Source: Pelodera strongyloides | Lineage: Eukaryota; Nematoda; Chromadorea; Rhabditida; Rhabditidae | DNA length: 64,000 nt | NCBI GenBank assembly: GCA_036852015.1 | Contig: JAANDG010000523.1 | Location: 1-64,000, forward strand | Direction: 5' to 3' | Part shown: piece by piece, positions 55,201-64,000 of the stretch | How positions within the stretch are numbered: position 1 is the first letter of the stretch | How the letters are laid out: every line of letters begins with the position of its first letter | Made by a program: the position numbers and the translations under genes | The notes under the pieces: generated by a model | Told to the model about the DNA's origin: nothing | The model's database searches: none | What the model saw: only the letters and a program-made list of their open reading frames with translations

Positions 55201-55302
55201 GTCAGTATCAGTTTGCTCCGTGTTTGTTTGTTTATTTGTTTGTCGGCTGTTATTTGTTATTGTTTTCAGACCGATCCGCAAGGCACAATAGACAACAGAT
55301 AA
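40214..55302 (+). CDS. mtk-1: MAP kinase kinase kinase, MAP3K4/MTK1 class, 39 exons
   Basis: A 1258-residue stress-pathway MAP3K that phosphorylates p38/JNK-type MAP2Ks. Exons: 40214-40271, 40410-40501, 40676-40774, 40983-41060, 41329-41409, 41604-41692, 41924-42045, 42441-42532, 42873-42941, 43252-43323, 43467-43631, 43959-44078, 44512-44628, 44924-44996, 45386-45531, 46005-46165, 46423-46539, 46728-46808, 47067-47157, 47502-47639, 47792-47896, 48111-48239, 48396-48458, 48687-48758, 49108-49193, 49647-49782, 49922-50026, 50392-50490, 50674-50782, 51024-51121, 51876-51956, 52266-52354, 52598-52646, 52847-52906, 53202-53291, 53688-53801, 54461-54570, 54827-54914, 55270-55302; all join in frame. 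The N-terminal region is long, with acidic and basic stretches, then helical MAP3K4-like sequence (WNDQ-free; IPLW, LHKE). The kinase domain is about 980-1245: GEGQFGIV 989-996, Lys1011, Glu1026, HRDVKPAN 1097-1104, DFG 1117-1119, TPNYMAPE, DIWSVGC. All catalytic residues are intact. The MAP3K4 class is favoured over other MAP3Ks by the full-length architecture. Confidence 0.93.
43013..43120 (+). repeat. Two-copy tandem repeat in mtk-1 intron 9
   Basis: CACTTTACATAGCACAGCTT and CACTTTATATGACGCAGCTT, each followed by CTGG, CTC and CTGAGTTC; unit about 65 bp. Confidence 0.65.
43383..43441 (-). repeat. tRNA-like fragment in mtk-1 intron 10
   Basis: Minus strand has TGGCGCACTGGTAACG (box A-like) and GAGTTCGATTC (box B-like), with CTTCGCA where an anticodon loop would be. 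No matching acceptor stem. Confidence 0.4.
43690..43773 (+). repeat. Two-copy tandem repeat in mtk-1 intron 11
   Basis: TGTATATCTAATTGC(A/T)TATTG followed by TGTAAATGTGTAGTG, repeated with a 42-bp period. Confidence 0.8.
45035..45224. mobile_element. Family-A hairpin MITE, copy 9 (mtk-1 intron 14)
   Basis: Starts TTAAAGCGACATACCGAACGG and ends GTATTTCGCTTTAA, about 190 bp, with ACGCAAATGAGCATAAATTA in the centre in place of the octamer. It occupies about half of the intron. Confidence 0.75.
45655..45745 (+). repeat. Tandem GGTGGTTC motif pair in mtk-1 intron 15
   Basis: CTAATTCCGGAGGTGGTTC and CTAATTCCGGTGGTGGTTC lie about 50 bases apart in the same orientation; a third CCGGAGGTGGTTCG occurs near 60861 in fce-1 intron 10. 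Confidence 0.5.
50053..50128 (+). repeat. Three-copy ~25-bp tandem repeat in mtk-1 intron 27
   Basis: Units of the form AAGGTTTATTAATGTTTTGAA with the third diverging into GTTCGCG. Confidence 0.6.
51299..51334 (+). pseudogene. Decayed duplicate of mtk-1 exon 31
   Basis: AGGACATTTTGCGCAATTGT and GTCCCATCG closely match AGACATTTTGCGAAATTTGT and GTCCCATCC of the real exon at 51876-51956, about 580 bases downstream. It has lost a base, is out of frame and lacks a usable acceptor. Confidence 0.6.
51470..51521 (+). repeat. Two adjacent perfect hairpins in mtk-1 intron 30
   Basis: GAAGAGCCC-TAC-GGGCTCTTC (9-bp stem) and AATCGGCC-TTC-GGCCGATT (8-bp stem) are 12 bases apart, with three-base loops, in AT-rich intron sequence. 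Confidence 0.8.
51680..51761 (+). repeat. tRNA-His(GTG)-like element in mtk-1 intron 30
   Basis: TAGCTCAACAGGTAGAGCG forms a good D arm, the anticodon loop is CTGTGAA (GTG, His), and box B is GGGTTCGAATC. The variable region is long and the acceptor and T stems pair poorly, so a pseudogene or SINE head is more likely than a working tRNA. Confidence 0.45.
53393..53562 (+). repeat. Two-copy ~85-bp tandem repeat in mtk-1 intron 35
   Basis: CATAAGTATGCTGTATC, TAGTTTGTATAT, TTGAAT and GGATTATCTATA occur twice in the same order. Confidence 0.8.
53932..53995 (+). repeat. tRNA-like fragment in mtk-1 intron 36
   Basis: GGTTAGCGCAGGGGCTGG resembles a D arm and GCTCGATTCCCG a box B. No complete cloverleaf. 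Confidence 0.4.
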
Positions 55303-55449
55303 GGAGGGAGAGAGGTTTTTGGACAGTCTTGGCTATTTCTTGATTCGATTGCGACTTGGTATGTTGGTATGTAGTCCGGTCAGTTCTTGACTTTCTTCTT
55401 TATGTATGATCTATGTTGTTTGTTACTATGTTTCGATTTGATTTTTTTT

Positions 55450-55555
55450 GGAGCGGTATGACACGTGGTTATGAAGGACACAGAATGACACATAATTCGT
55501 ATGTAATACGCATTTCAACAGTATGCGCTTCACAAACCACGTTCTATACCGCTTT
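55450..55555. mobile_element. Family-C hairpin MITE, copy 3 (mtk-1 3' UTR)
   Basis: Ends GAGCGGTATGACACGTGGTT and AACCACGTTCTATACCGCTT form a near-perfect 20-bp inverted repeat about 150 bases after the mtk-1 stop. An mtk-1 transcript reaching the AATAAA at 56452 would contain this hairpin. Confidence 0.65.
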
Positions 55556-56451
55556 GTGCCGTGTCGCGTTGTTATTTTTTTTTGCTCTGGTACAATGTTA
55601 CGCTTTGTTTTCAGAAAGTCAAATTGATATAATATTTTAATCCAGGTTTTTTTTCAGTTAAAAATGTTAATCTTTTTAACCCTATAGTTTCCTTAACTTC
55701 TCTGCTTTACTTTTCACAGCGAGCTTGTATATGGCAATTGTTCCTTTTTTTAATATTTAAGCATGGATTTATTTTTATTTTTATTGCAGTTATTATTCTA
55801 GTATTATGATTGTTGTATCTTTCCTATTCCTATGCGCAATTTTTGTTGTTGAATCTCTTTATAGGTAATATCACCCCGAGAATCTCAAAGAAATGAATAA
55901 GTGCTCTATTTTAAGTATTCTATTTTTTTATGGAAATCTCCCCTAAACCCTGTGATTGTGTGTTGTGCCTTTTATTGACATACAAATTAAAACTACCTGC
56001 GTGTTTAAAAAATGTGCCAATTTCTAGTTTTATCTATTATTTTAGTTAGGGATTCACTTGTTTGTTTTCATCTAATATTGTGTAACGTATGTATGTACAA
56101 TAATAATCGTTCACTTAGTTTTCGGTGGCGTAACGTTACTGGTTACTACAGTAATAATGTAAAGTGACTTCTCAATTACTGTACTAACCATCGTGTACCT
56201 ATGATGTAGGTAGAATACCTAGCACCCTAACCCTACTAATTGAGTTTGGTTAATTAGCTTCCTAGTATACACTTTGTTTTAGCTATACAGTATATTTGTG
56301 CATTCCAATTCCAGTTATATAGCTTATTTGCCTGCATCTTATGTGGAAGTAATAGTTTGTATTATTATTATTATTGTATGCTTGTTGTATTAGTATTATC
56401 CATTTTGCTTGTGACTAATCCGGTTATGTATATTAACACTGCATTCTGATA

Positions 56452-56457
56452 AATAAA
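56452..56457 (+). terminator. AATAAA polyadenylation signal candidate for mtk-1
   Basis: Canonical hexamer about 1.15 kb after the mtk-1 stop, followed by a T-rich run. It would give a long 3' UTR containing the family-C hairpin at 55450-55555. Earlier weaker signals may be used instead. Confidence 0.35.
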
Positions 56458-56808
56458 TATTATTATTGTTTTTTTTTGTGTACTCTTTCTATCTTTTCGT
56501 TATCTGCGATGCCATCTTTTTATCTGTGTTTTCCACCCTTTGTCTTTGAGACTCTGGTTGTTGCGTTTCTATGTAGTTTTTTTTTGAGGTCAGGATTTCA
56601 TGGTTGTTCCTTACTAGGGTTTTTTTGTTTGTTCACTGATTGCTCATGCTAGATAATTTTATTATTTATTTTGAGGAAACCATTTTATTGACATTAATTA
56701 GGCGTTTGTTATTGCCACAACCAGGAATGTGGTTTGTGGTATTTCGCGTTTTGTCATTTTACAGTTTCGTGATTTCTTGTTCATAATTATTCTCCTCTTT
56801 CTTTCAGA

Positions 56809-59800
56809 ATGGATTTAGAACCTGAATGCCTGTTCAAGTTGATCGTTGGAGTGAGCTGGGTACTGTATCTGTGGGAGAGTTACCTCGACTACCGTCAGTA
56901 TAGAGTACATAATGAGACTTTGGAGAGGCCGGAGTATATCAAGGTGAGACTGGTTTGGGTACTGTGTCTGCAAATATCTGTATTACAATGGTTTCTATAC
57001 TTCAAATTGGTTGTCGTATCTGGCTCTAGGAAACAAGGGAGCTGCACTGAGACACGTAGCTGGGAGTTAATTTTTGAGTTTTTGAATGAAAGTTTACTGA
57101 TAGTAGATAGCAGTAGGTTTATTTTATTTAGTGGGTGGAATTATGTAAAAAAAAGAAGAAGCAAATCGTTCATAGAGCTATGGGGAGATTGAGATTCATG
57201 CGTAGTGTCATCACGCGGCCTCAATTCCCGCTGCTTCAGGAGATTATCTCGGAAGACGAGTTCAAGAAGGCGCGCTGGTACAAGTTGGACAAGGAAAGAT
57301 TCTCATTCCTCACTAATTTCTTCAGTCAGGCGCAGACTACCGTATGTTATTCGATATGGTTTATTGTTAAATTACCTACTCATGTTAGTTACTTATGCTA
57401 TGATGTTTACTATCATTGTGTGTGTTGTTTTATTATGAAGTAACAAGTTTTCGGAACCTTTCAATTACGGAGGATTGATCTGCTATGTGCTAATCGGCGA
57501 TTCGGTCTTACTAATGTGTTTTGGATTTTTTTTAATTCCAACATTCCAGCCTTAGTTGGCCCCTTTCAGATGATCCTTTGCTACGGCGTTCTGCCCTGGT
57601 TGTGGACCTGGTCGCAGAACTACCCCTTTTCGTCGTTTGTATTCGTGACCGTTTGCAGTTTGGCGGAAACTGTGAGTTTAATGGATTCAGGATTATTTTC
57701 TTGTTTCAGGAAGCGAGCTAGTTCTTTTTGGTTCCATGCAGGGTGACCGCTTGCTCAATTCTGGGGCAATTTACGGCGCTAGATAAGATACTAAGTGTTA
57801 ATTAAAAAAAATTTTACGCAATTTACTTACTTAAAATCTTACTAAAACAGTCCGTTGCAAATCGAAGTGTTTCTTGAATAGTACATGGCACACGGAGACT
57901 ATTTTCGTCTTTAGTAAATTCAAGATGGCCTGAGTCAGTGAGGCTTGTGTAACTTTAGCAGGCCTTAATATCCTTCAGTGTATTCTACCCTGCAATGCCT
58001 AATTGTTGATTTAACTTTTAATCAGTTTTTAGGTTATCTCGTTGCCTTTCAATCTCTATGACACGTTCGTCATTGAAGAGACGCATGGATTCAATAAGCA
58101 GTCGATTGGATTCTTTTTCGTTGACAAACTGAAGAAGATTGTCGTTAGCCTGGGTTCGTTTCTTATGCAAAGCGCCTTTCTTTTTATTAGCATGTTCGAT
58201 GTCCCCGCTCTCGTGCAAATTGTGTAGCTTGCCAGGATATGCGGGAGATTCGTGACCTGTAACTGCGCGCCTCAAATTTAGCTCTATTGCCTTGCTGTGC
58301 AGGAGCCTGCAGCCTGCACGGTTTCCGCGGATTTTCGTTGAGATAACGTGACGTGATTGTTCCTTTTTTGCGACTCGTAATTTCACAGTGTTATTAAATA
58401 AGAGGGAGGTGTGGGTCTTGATTTACTGCGCAAGCCTGGCCGTGAGTTTTCTCTTATTGCTCATCATTTTGCAGTGATAACGGCGCCCATCCTCTATATC
58501 ATCGAATGGATCGTGGACCATGGAGGCGAGTACTTCTTTGTCTACGTCTGGGCGTTCCTCTCCGTTGTTGTTCTGCTTCTGATGACCGTGTACCCCGAGT
58601 TCATTGCTCCACTCTTTGATAAGGTAAGGTTTGTGCTAGGGGACGAGGGAACTCCCACCTCTTTAGTGGAATGGTGGTACAGTATCTTAAAGCGGCTGGG
58701 CACGTGATTTGTGAAACTTTTTGTCGGTTTGAAAGTTTTGGAATGGAACAATAATGCGTGGGAATCCGGTTTTTCATGGGTTTGTCCATTCAGCTTATGT
58801 GAAGTGTAATGTTTCAACAACTTTTTAAAAGATGGGTGAAGACGGGGTGGTCATTGGCACTGGGTAGTAGATTGGAAGTTTAGGAGTCCTAAAAAAAATG
58901 CTTTTAAAGTTTGTCTTTTAGGCTATTTATTATTTATGACAAACGTACATTCTTGCCTCGTTGTTGGTTAAAGCGATGTGTTTGTGTTATAGTACGAGGG
59001 TTGACAACATACAACTTCATTCGTCCACTTAATTATGATAGTCTATGTTATTCACTAATTCACTTACAGTACATCCCTCTTCCCGATGGAGAATTGAAGG
59101 CTGCGATCGAGGCACTTGCTGCTTCTGTTCACTATCCCCTCACTAAGCTTTATGTGGTTCATGGTGAGTGATTATTAGTTAGTGTGTTGGGTTCTGTTTA
59201 TTTTTCCCCCTTGACGCGAGCATCTTCTACATTAGTTTTGGGTTTGCGAACTGTGCGGATGTATGTAGTGTTGTAGGATGTTTGTATTCCTCTTAACTCT
59301 ACTCTAGAACCTGCTACGTGGCGGATATGCCTTGATTTGCTGATTTCATGGGCGTCGGTATAGGATTTGGGTACTTTATTATCTTACATATAATTGATTA
59401 CCTCCGATTTTAGTTATGTTATTGCAGGCTCAAAACGCTCGGCGCACAGTAACGCGTATATGTATGGTTTCTGGAAGAACAAGCGTATCGTGCTGTATGA
59501 CACTCTGCTCAGTGGTGAGGAGAAGGAGAAGGTGCTCAAGGAGTGCGGATCGACTGAGGAGGATGAGAAGGATAAGGTGGGGGGTTTACTTAGGGAGTCA
59601 GAGCAAGAGCATAGAGATACCCGGTAACTCCGGAGTTTAAAAGGTGATATCCGTCATTTGTATACATTCCGGTCTGTTTGTGATGCGTTCTTGGTTCTTG
59701 GTCCCACCTCCAGGCTGTTTTTGCTTAGTATGCAAATCACAGAGGTGTTTCTGTGAGTTGTAAGCTTGCCGGCTTTCTCAACCCCTATCATATTTCGTGA

Positions 59801-61074
59801 GCGTGTGGTTACACCTTATATCTTGGGACCGTCTCGTTTTTAAACCATTATAAGTCGTGTTCATCTGTTTTCTATTGAATATGTTCAAGTTTCGTTGCAT
59901 TCTAGGCTCGCGGTATGTCCAACGAGGAGGTGGTGGCCGTTTTGGGACACGAACTTGGACACTGGGCCCTCTCACACACTCTGGTCAACTTGATTATCAC
60001 CGAGCTCAACCTGTTGATGATGCTCACTGTATTTGCCTACTTTTACAAGTGAGTTTTTATTATTGTTAATTGATGGGTGTTACGGAGTATATTCGGGGAC
60101 CTTTTAATACTGACTTATTAATTAATCTCCAATTTTACTCTTTTAATATAGATGGCAATTGCTGTACACTGCATTCGGTTTCGAGAGTTCGTCCACGATC
60201 ATCGGCCTCATCCTGGTATTCCAGTATGTGATGGCTCCCTATAATCAGGTAATTTTTTTGTCAGTGGTTTTGGTCGTTGTAGTTTGTAGCGCTACAAGTA
60301 TTCTTACGATTACGCTCCGTTTTGTTATGTGGATTCTGTATATTGTAACTATGACACAATAATAAGCAATTAGCGATATTGCGTTGTATCTTATAATTTA
60401 TATATTGTTTGTAGCTTTGCACTTAAACACCCATAGCGAAACTTGAAAGATGACATTGACCTATTCCTTTTGTTGCAGATCATTTCCACTGTGATGAACA
60501 TGTACACTCGGAGGCTGGAGTTCCAGGCCGATGCTTATGCCGTGGAGCACGGACATGGAAAGCAGATGATCGGAGCGTTGACCAAGGCATGTTTTGTTGG
60601 TAGTTAGGCCTTGATCAGGAGTTTACATTTTCCTTGGAACTGTACTCACAATAAGCTGGATGTAACTGTAATGATGACAATAAGTATTGCTCGCGTAGAA
60701 AATGTAATGTGTAGCTCACGTGGGAAACTACTTATCGGGGACAAGTGATGCCAGATCGTTCCGCGCCATGTTTTACTAGGAGGCCAGAAGGTGCCCCGTG
60801 ACCCTAGTTAGTGTGCGTCAGGGTATAAATTCCGTGCTTTAATGGGGTCATAACCAATCCGGAGGTGGTTCGTGCGTGTTTTCACGCACCACAACCTGTA
60901 CCCCTTGTGTGCGTTCAGTTATTGTAAATAATGTTTATTGTGAACTTTCAGCTCGGTCGTGACAACCTCTCACTGCCTATTGATGATCACTTGTACTCGA
61001 TGTGCAATCACTCGCACCCACCTATTCCGGAGCGTATCTCCACCATTAATGAGCTGATGAAGAAGGGCAAGTAA
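56809..61074 (+). CDS. fce-1: CAAX prenyl protease 1 (STE24/ZMPSTE24), complete
   Basis: An integral-membrane zinc metalloprotease of ER/nuclear membrane that trims C-terminal residues from prenylated CAAX proteins. Eleven exons (56809-56943, 57240-57341, 57570-57671, 58033-58153, 58475-58623, 59070-59163, 59428-59576, 59906-60048, 60152-60248, 60479-60586, 60952-61074) encode 440 residues, slightly shorter than usual. The zinc site is HELGH at 299-303, with the third ligand Glu378 in [11 protein letters not shown]. Family blocks include [49 protein letters not shown] and HPPIPERI. Several hydrophobic membrane spans are evident (for example in 58475-58623 and 59906-60248). The C-terminus GK lacks a long dilysine tail. 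The intron at 60587-60951 starts with GC instead of GT. The ATG lies one base after a CTTTCAG acceptor, consistent with a spliced-leader site or a 5' UTR intron. Confidence 0.95.
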
Positions 61075-61765
61075 GCCATGAAGCTTAGGTTAGCAAGCCT
61101 CCTTCTATGTAAGTGGATAAGTGCATAGTTTCGTCGAAGGTGTGTTAACCTTGAGCTTGAAGGTTCACATCCTGAGCAAGCACCCTTTGAATGAGTTATT
61201 TGAATAATTGTTTTCTTCGTCTTGTAAGGTATTCTAACGATGGATTATGTTTTGTTTTGATTTTGAGTTGACTGTAATATAGTCCGAATTCTGTATTTTC
61301 AATATTTGATGTCCATGACAAGTCCATTCCTATTCTGATCACATTTGTTGAAGTCTTCCTAGCGATAATAAGTGGATGTAACACTTGTACCAATGTAACA
61401 GACAGTACTTTGATGGTACCAACTGGTGGTCATTGGTATGTTATTGGTACTCATTGGTAACTGACTTGATCAACCAGCTGAATAGTCACTAAAGACAAAC
61501 TGGTCGCACTAATCTAGTTTCCTGCCTATTCTACCCTACGGTTTTAATGGTTTTGTTCACTTTCCGGTTATAATTTATGCTATTATTATAGTTTTATTTA
61601 TCTTGTGTCTGTTTTCCTTGCCTCAGTAAGAAGTTGCGTTGTTTGTTATCTTACCTGTTGGTTGTGTAAAGTAGCTACTGCTTGTTTCTATTTATTGGAA
61701 GGTATTTTAACTTTGTTTTCGTAAGTGTTTTCTTTTCTGTGCTTTGTGCTTTTTTGTTGAACTTT

Positions 61766-61771
61766 AATAAA
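61766..61771 (+). terminator. AATAAA polyadenylation signal candidate for fce-1
   Basis: Canonical hexamer about 690 bases after the fce-1 stop, followed by T-rich sequence; it separates fce-1 from the COA3 gene about 360 bases further on. Confidence 0.45.
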
Positions 61772-62131
61772 GGTTTTCTTCATTTGTGATTGTTTGTTAA
61801 TATATATGATGTGTATTTGGTTGCATTCCGAAGATATACCTGTTTTATGTCTTGATTGTTGTTATTTTTGTGATTTTAAAGAAGTTTTGTTAATAAGTAT
61901 GTGTTAGTAACGTAATATAGCCGAATTACTAGAGGTAATGGTATATTTAGTGGTACTAGAAAGCATTGGGTATAGGTATTGGTACTAGAATAACTAGAAC
62001 CGTAGAACCTAAGTGAAAGTGTCTTCGTATGTTTATTTATTTTTTTGGGTTACTGTAATCCAAGGTGGATTAGCTAACCATATGAGGAGCTTAACTTCAT
62101 TGTAAATTTATATCTAACTATTTTCAGAACA

Positions 62132-63601
62132 ATGCTCCGGGTAGTATGTGGTGCTAGGCTGGCGAGCCGAAGTTTGATTTCCCTCCGGGCGAGTAGTAGT
62201 GCGAGTGGAGGGCCGAAGGGGGATGTACCTATCTATACCCCGGCGCATAAGAAGGCGACAGAGGAGGCACTGAAGGTAAGGAGGGTGTTAATTCCCTAGC
62301 TCTTAGTAGAATGTTACGTATAGCAGTCTATGATGGTGCGTCGTTCTGAGGCGTCCGAATGTTTTGGTGGAAAATCCAAAGTTGTTCAGCGTGTGGTTAT
62401 GGTAGCGAACATGAACGATACGGTAGGCTAGAATTAGGCGCGGATGAATTTCATCTAATGCTTTTCCTGGTTTTACTTTTTTCTCTTTTAGACCCATAAA
62501 TCAAAGGACCCGGACATGCTGGAGACGATTGACCTTGAAGATCTACCGAGGGCGCAGAAAAGATTCGCCAAACAATTTGAGAAGGTATGGCATACTTTGG
62601 GAGTTGTGTTTGTGGGCGTTTGTTTGAATTTGTCTATGGATCATGTTTGCGTGCGTATCTATATTGTGTGCGTATCTGTGGGTGCGTGCATGAATATGGG
62701 TCTATGTGTGTGTATGTACTCGTGTGTTGTGTGTTCACGTGTGTGTGTGTGTTTGTGTGTGTACGTACGTGTGTATGTGTGTACGTACGTGTGTGTGTAC
62801 TTGTATGCGGACGATGTTCTTTTATATAACGATATATATTTCCAAACCTCGATGTTGAAGGTCAACGAAGAGCGGATAAAGGAGATCTTCAAGAAGAACT
62901 ACAAGAATCACATTGCATTCACCGTACTGATCCTATCGGCCGTTGGAATTTACTTCTACACGATTTATGCAGTGAAACAGGTACGGTAGACTGTTAGTTT
63001 ATACCAGACGGCTATCGCCGCCTGAGGCGACTTTTCTATACTTCAAGGTTCCAAATGCAGGAACAATGACCACACCTATATGAAACGTTTGCAACGTATA
63101 TAGAAAAAATCGTGCGATAAGTTTCGATTTCACTTTCTCAAGACTGAGCTCTGACCTCGACTCTCCTTTTATAGCCTTATATTCTAATTTTCGTTACGTT
63201 CACACAAACAAAAAAAGTTCTCCTTTATATAATAAGATGTTAACTTTATATTGTTTAGAACCAAAATGTTTGTTAGCTTTGATCCTGTCCTGAGTATCTG
63301 CAGAAATGCGCGACAGGTGTATATGTAGAGTTTCATGTGCGAACGCACTGCGTCCATTTTTTCTGTGACAGGATACAGCCTTCCGTCTGGATACTTCTAA
63401 AAGTGCCGCCACTGATGCGCAATTTTTACGCCGTAGGTATGCGGCACAAGCGTCGATTGACAATTATAACGGCTCCGCAATATTTATTTATTGTTATAGG
63501 AAACATTCCTGGAGGAAATTGATGAAGAAATGGCACGAGAGCATCCACAAACACATGGACATTTGCAAAAGAAGGAGGGAGAGAAGGAGGCCAGCAAATA
63601 A
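62132..63601 (+). CDS. coa3: Cytochrome c oxidase assembly factor 3 (COA3/CCDC56)
   Basis: Four exons (62132-62275, 62492-62584, 62861-62980, 63500-63601) encode 152 residues. COA3 is a small mitochondrial inner-membrane protein that stabilises newly made COX1 during complex IV assembly. The N-terminus (MLRVVCGARLASRSLISLRA) is Arg/Ser-rich without acidic residues, as in a mitochondrial presequence. A conserved helix precedes one transmembrane span at about 97-117 (HIAFTVLILSAVGIYFYTIY), followed by the family signature YAVKQETFLEEIDEE. The tail is charged (KKEGEKEASK). Compared with the human protein (about 106 residues) it has a longer N-terminal region. Intron 2 carries a TG-rich repeat and intron 3 a dispersed repeat also seen near 6.2 kb. 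The ATG lies four bases after a TTTTCAG acceptor, a spliced-leader-type arrangement. Exon 3 uses a weak acceptor (GTTGAAG) lacking a pyrimidine tract; the frame and family alignment support it. Confidence 0.88.
62655..62805 (+). repeat. TG-rich degenerate simple repeat in COA3 intron 2
   Basis: Impure (TG)n with CGTACGTGTG and TGTATGTG blocks. The open frames across it are compositional. Confidence 0.75.
63005..63110. repeat. Dispersed repeat with GCC..GGC hairpin, copy 2 (COA3 intron 3)
   Basis: CGGCTATCGCCGCCTGAGGC followed by CTATACTTC and TATGAAACGTTTGCAACGTA; matches the copy near 6.2 kb. Confidence 0.55.
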
Positions 63602-64000
63602 TTGGGTAATTAGGCTAATTAGGTTGAAAAGGGGCGTGTTTAGTACGTATGTACTATAGGTTAATGTTGATGACTTGTGATGAACATTATAAAGCTGCCT
63701 GAAACTCTAGAGGTTTGACTTGAAAACTAGCAATAGAGCTCCTGTTTTGAGCTCTTCTTAGGGTCTCATGATTTAATATTGTTAGTAGTAAATAGTAGTA
63801 AATTAGTGAACTTTTTCTTTTTGAGTAGGAATAAGAATCCCCAACTTGCGGGTGTTGTTTGTGGTTTGATAAGTTAGCACATTAGCAGTTTGCAGTGTTT
63901 TCCTATAGTGTTGGTTTCATGACCTAGCTTTTGATATGTTTCTGATATGTTTCTTCTTTAAACAGTTTATTCAAATAGTTAGTGTTGTAGATGATAAGTT

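Overview
This window is eukaryotic genomic DNA, almost certainly from a nematode. The evidence is short exons with phase-consistent GT..TTTTCAG introns, orthologues that read most like Caenorhabditis proteins (LIN-11, NED-8, PCCA-1), a secreted protein resembling the nematode MIG-18-like family, two short arrays of the nematode telomere hexamer TTAGGC/GCCTAA, and start codons lying a few bases after a strong TTTCAG-type acceptor, as at spliced-leader sites. Species cannot be fixed from the sequence. No bacterial-type operons, CRISPR arrays or phage genes are visible.

Six protein-coding genes were reconstructed exon by exon; exon lengths sum in frame in every case. On the minus strand, at the left: propionyl-CoA carboxylase alpha (5' nine exons, running off the left edge) and, just upstream of it, a complete NEDD8 gene. 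On the plus strand: a small secreted cysteine-containing protein (14.0-16.25 kb); the LIM-homeodomain gene lin-11/LHX1 (22.6-33.1 kb, 11 exons, 426 aa); a 39-exon MAP3K4/MTK-1 kinase (40.2-55.3 kb, 1258 aa) with a probable non-coding 5' exon at 39.7 kb; the CAAX protease STE24/FCE-1 (56.8-61.1 kb, 11 exons including one GC-AG intron); and the mitochondrial cytochrome c oxidase assembly factor COA3 (62.1-63.6 kb). The genes do not form one pathway: they cover mitochondrial metabolism (PCCA, COA3), protein modification (NEDD8, STE24), stress MAP-kinase signalling (MTK-1) and neuronal/vulval fate (LIN-11).

The rest (5.5-14.0, 16.3-22.4 and 33.1-39.6 kb, plus large introns) is repeat-rich. The dominant structure is a set of short palindromic, non-autonomous elements. 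One family (A, nine copies, about 155-190 bp) has TTAAAGCGAAATACCGG ends, folds back over its whole length and usually carries the octamer ATGCAAAT near its centre. At least two further families (B, C) share the same TTAAAGCG/CGCTTTAA outer ends with different interiors, which suggests mobilisation by a common transposase. Larger foldback elements lie at 6.5-7.1 and 9.7-10.3 kb. Also present are six tRNA-like (probably SINE-derived) segments, a long CA tract, seven GA/CT tracts and several short tandem duplications. No transposase gene is present. I do not see a wholly new multi-gene system; the most unusual signal is the shared-terminus hairpin element network and its placement in introns, a 3' UTR and next to splice sites.
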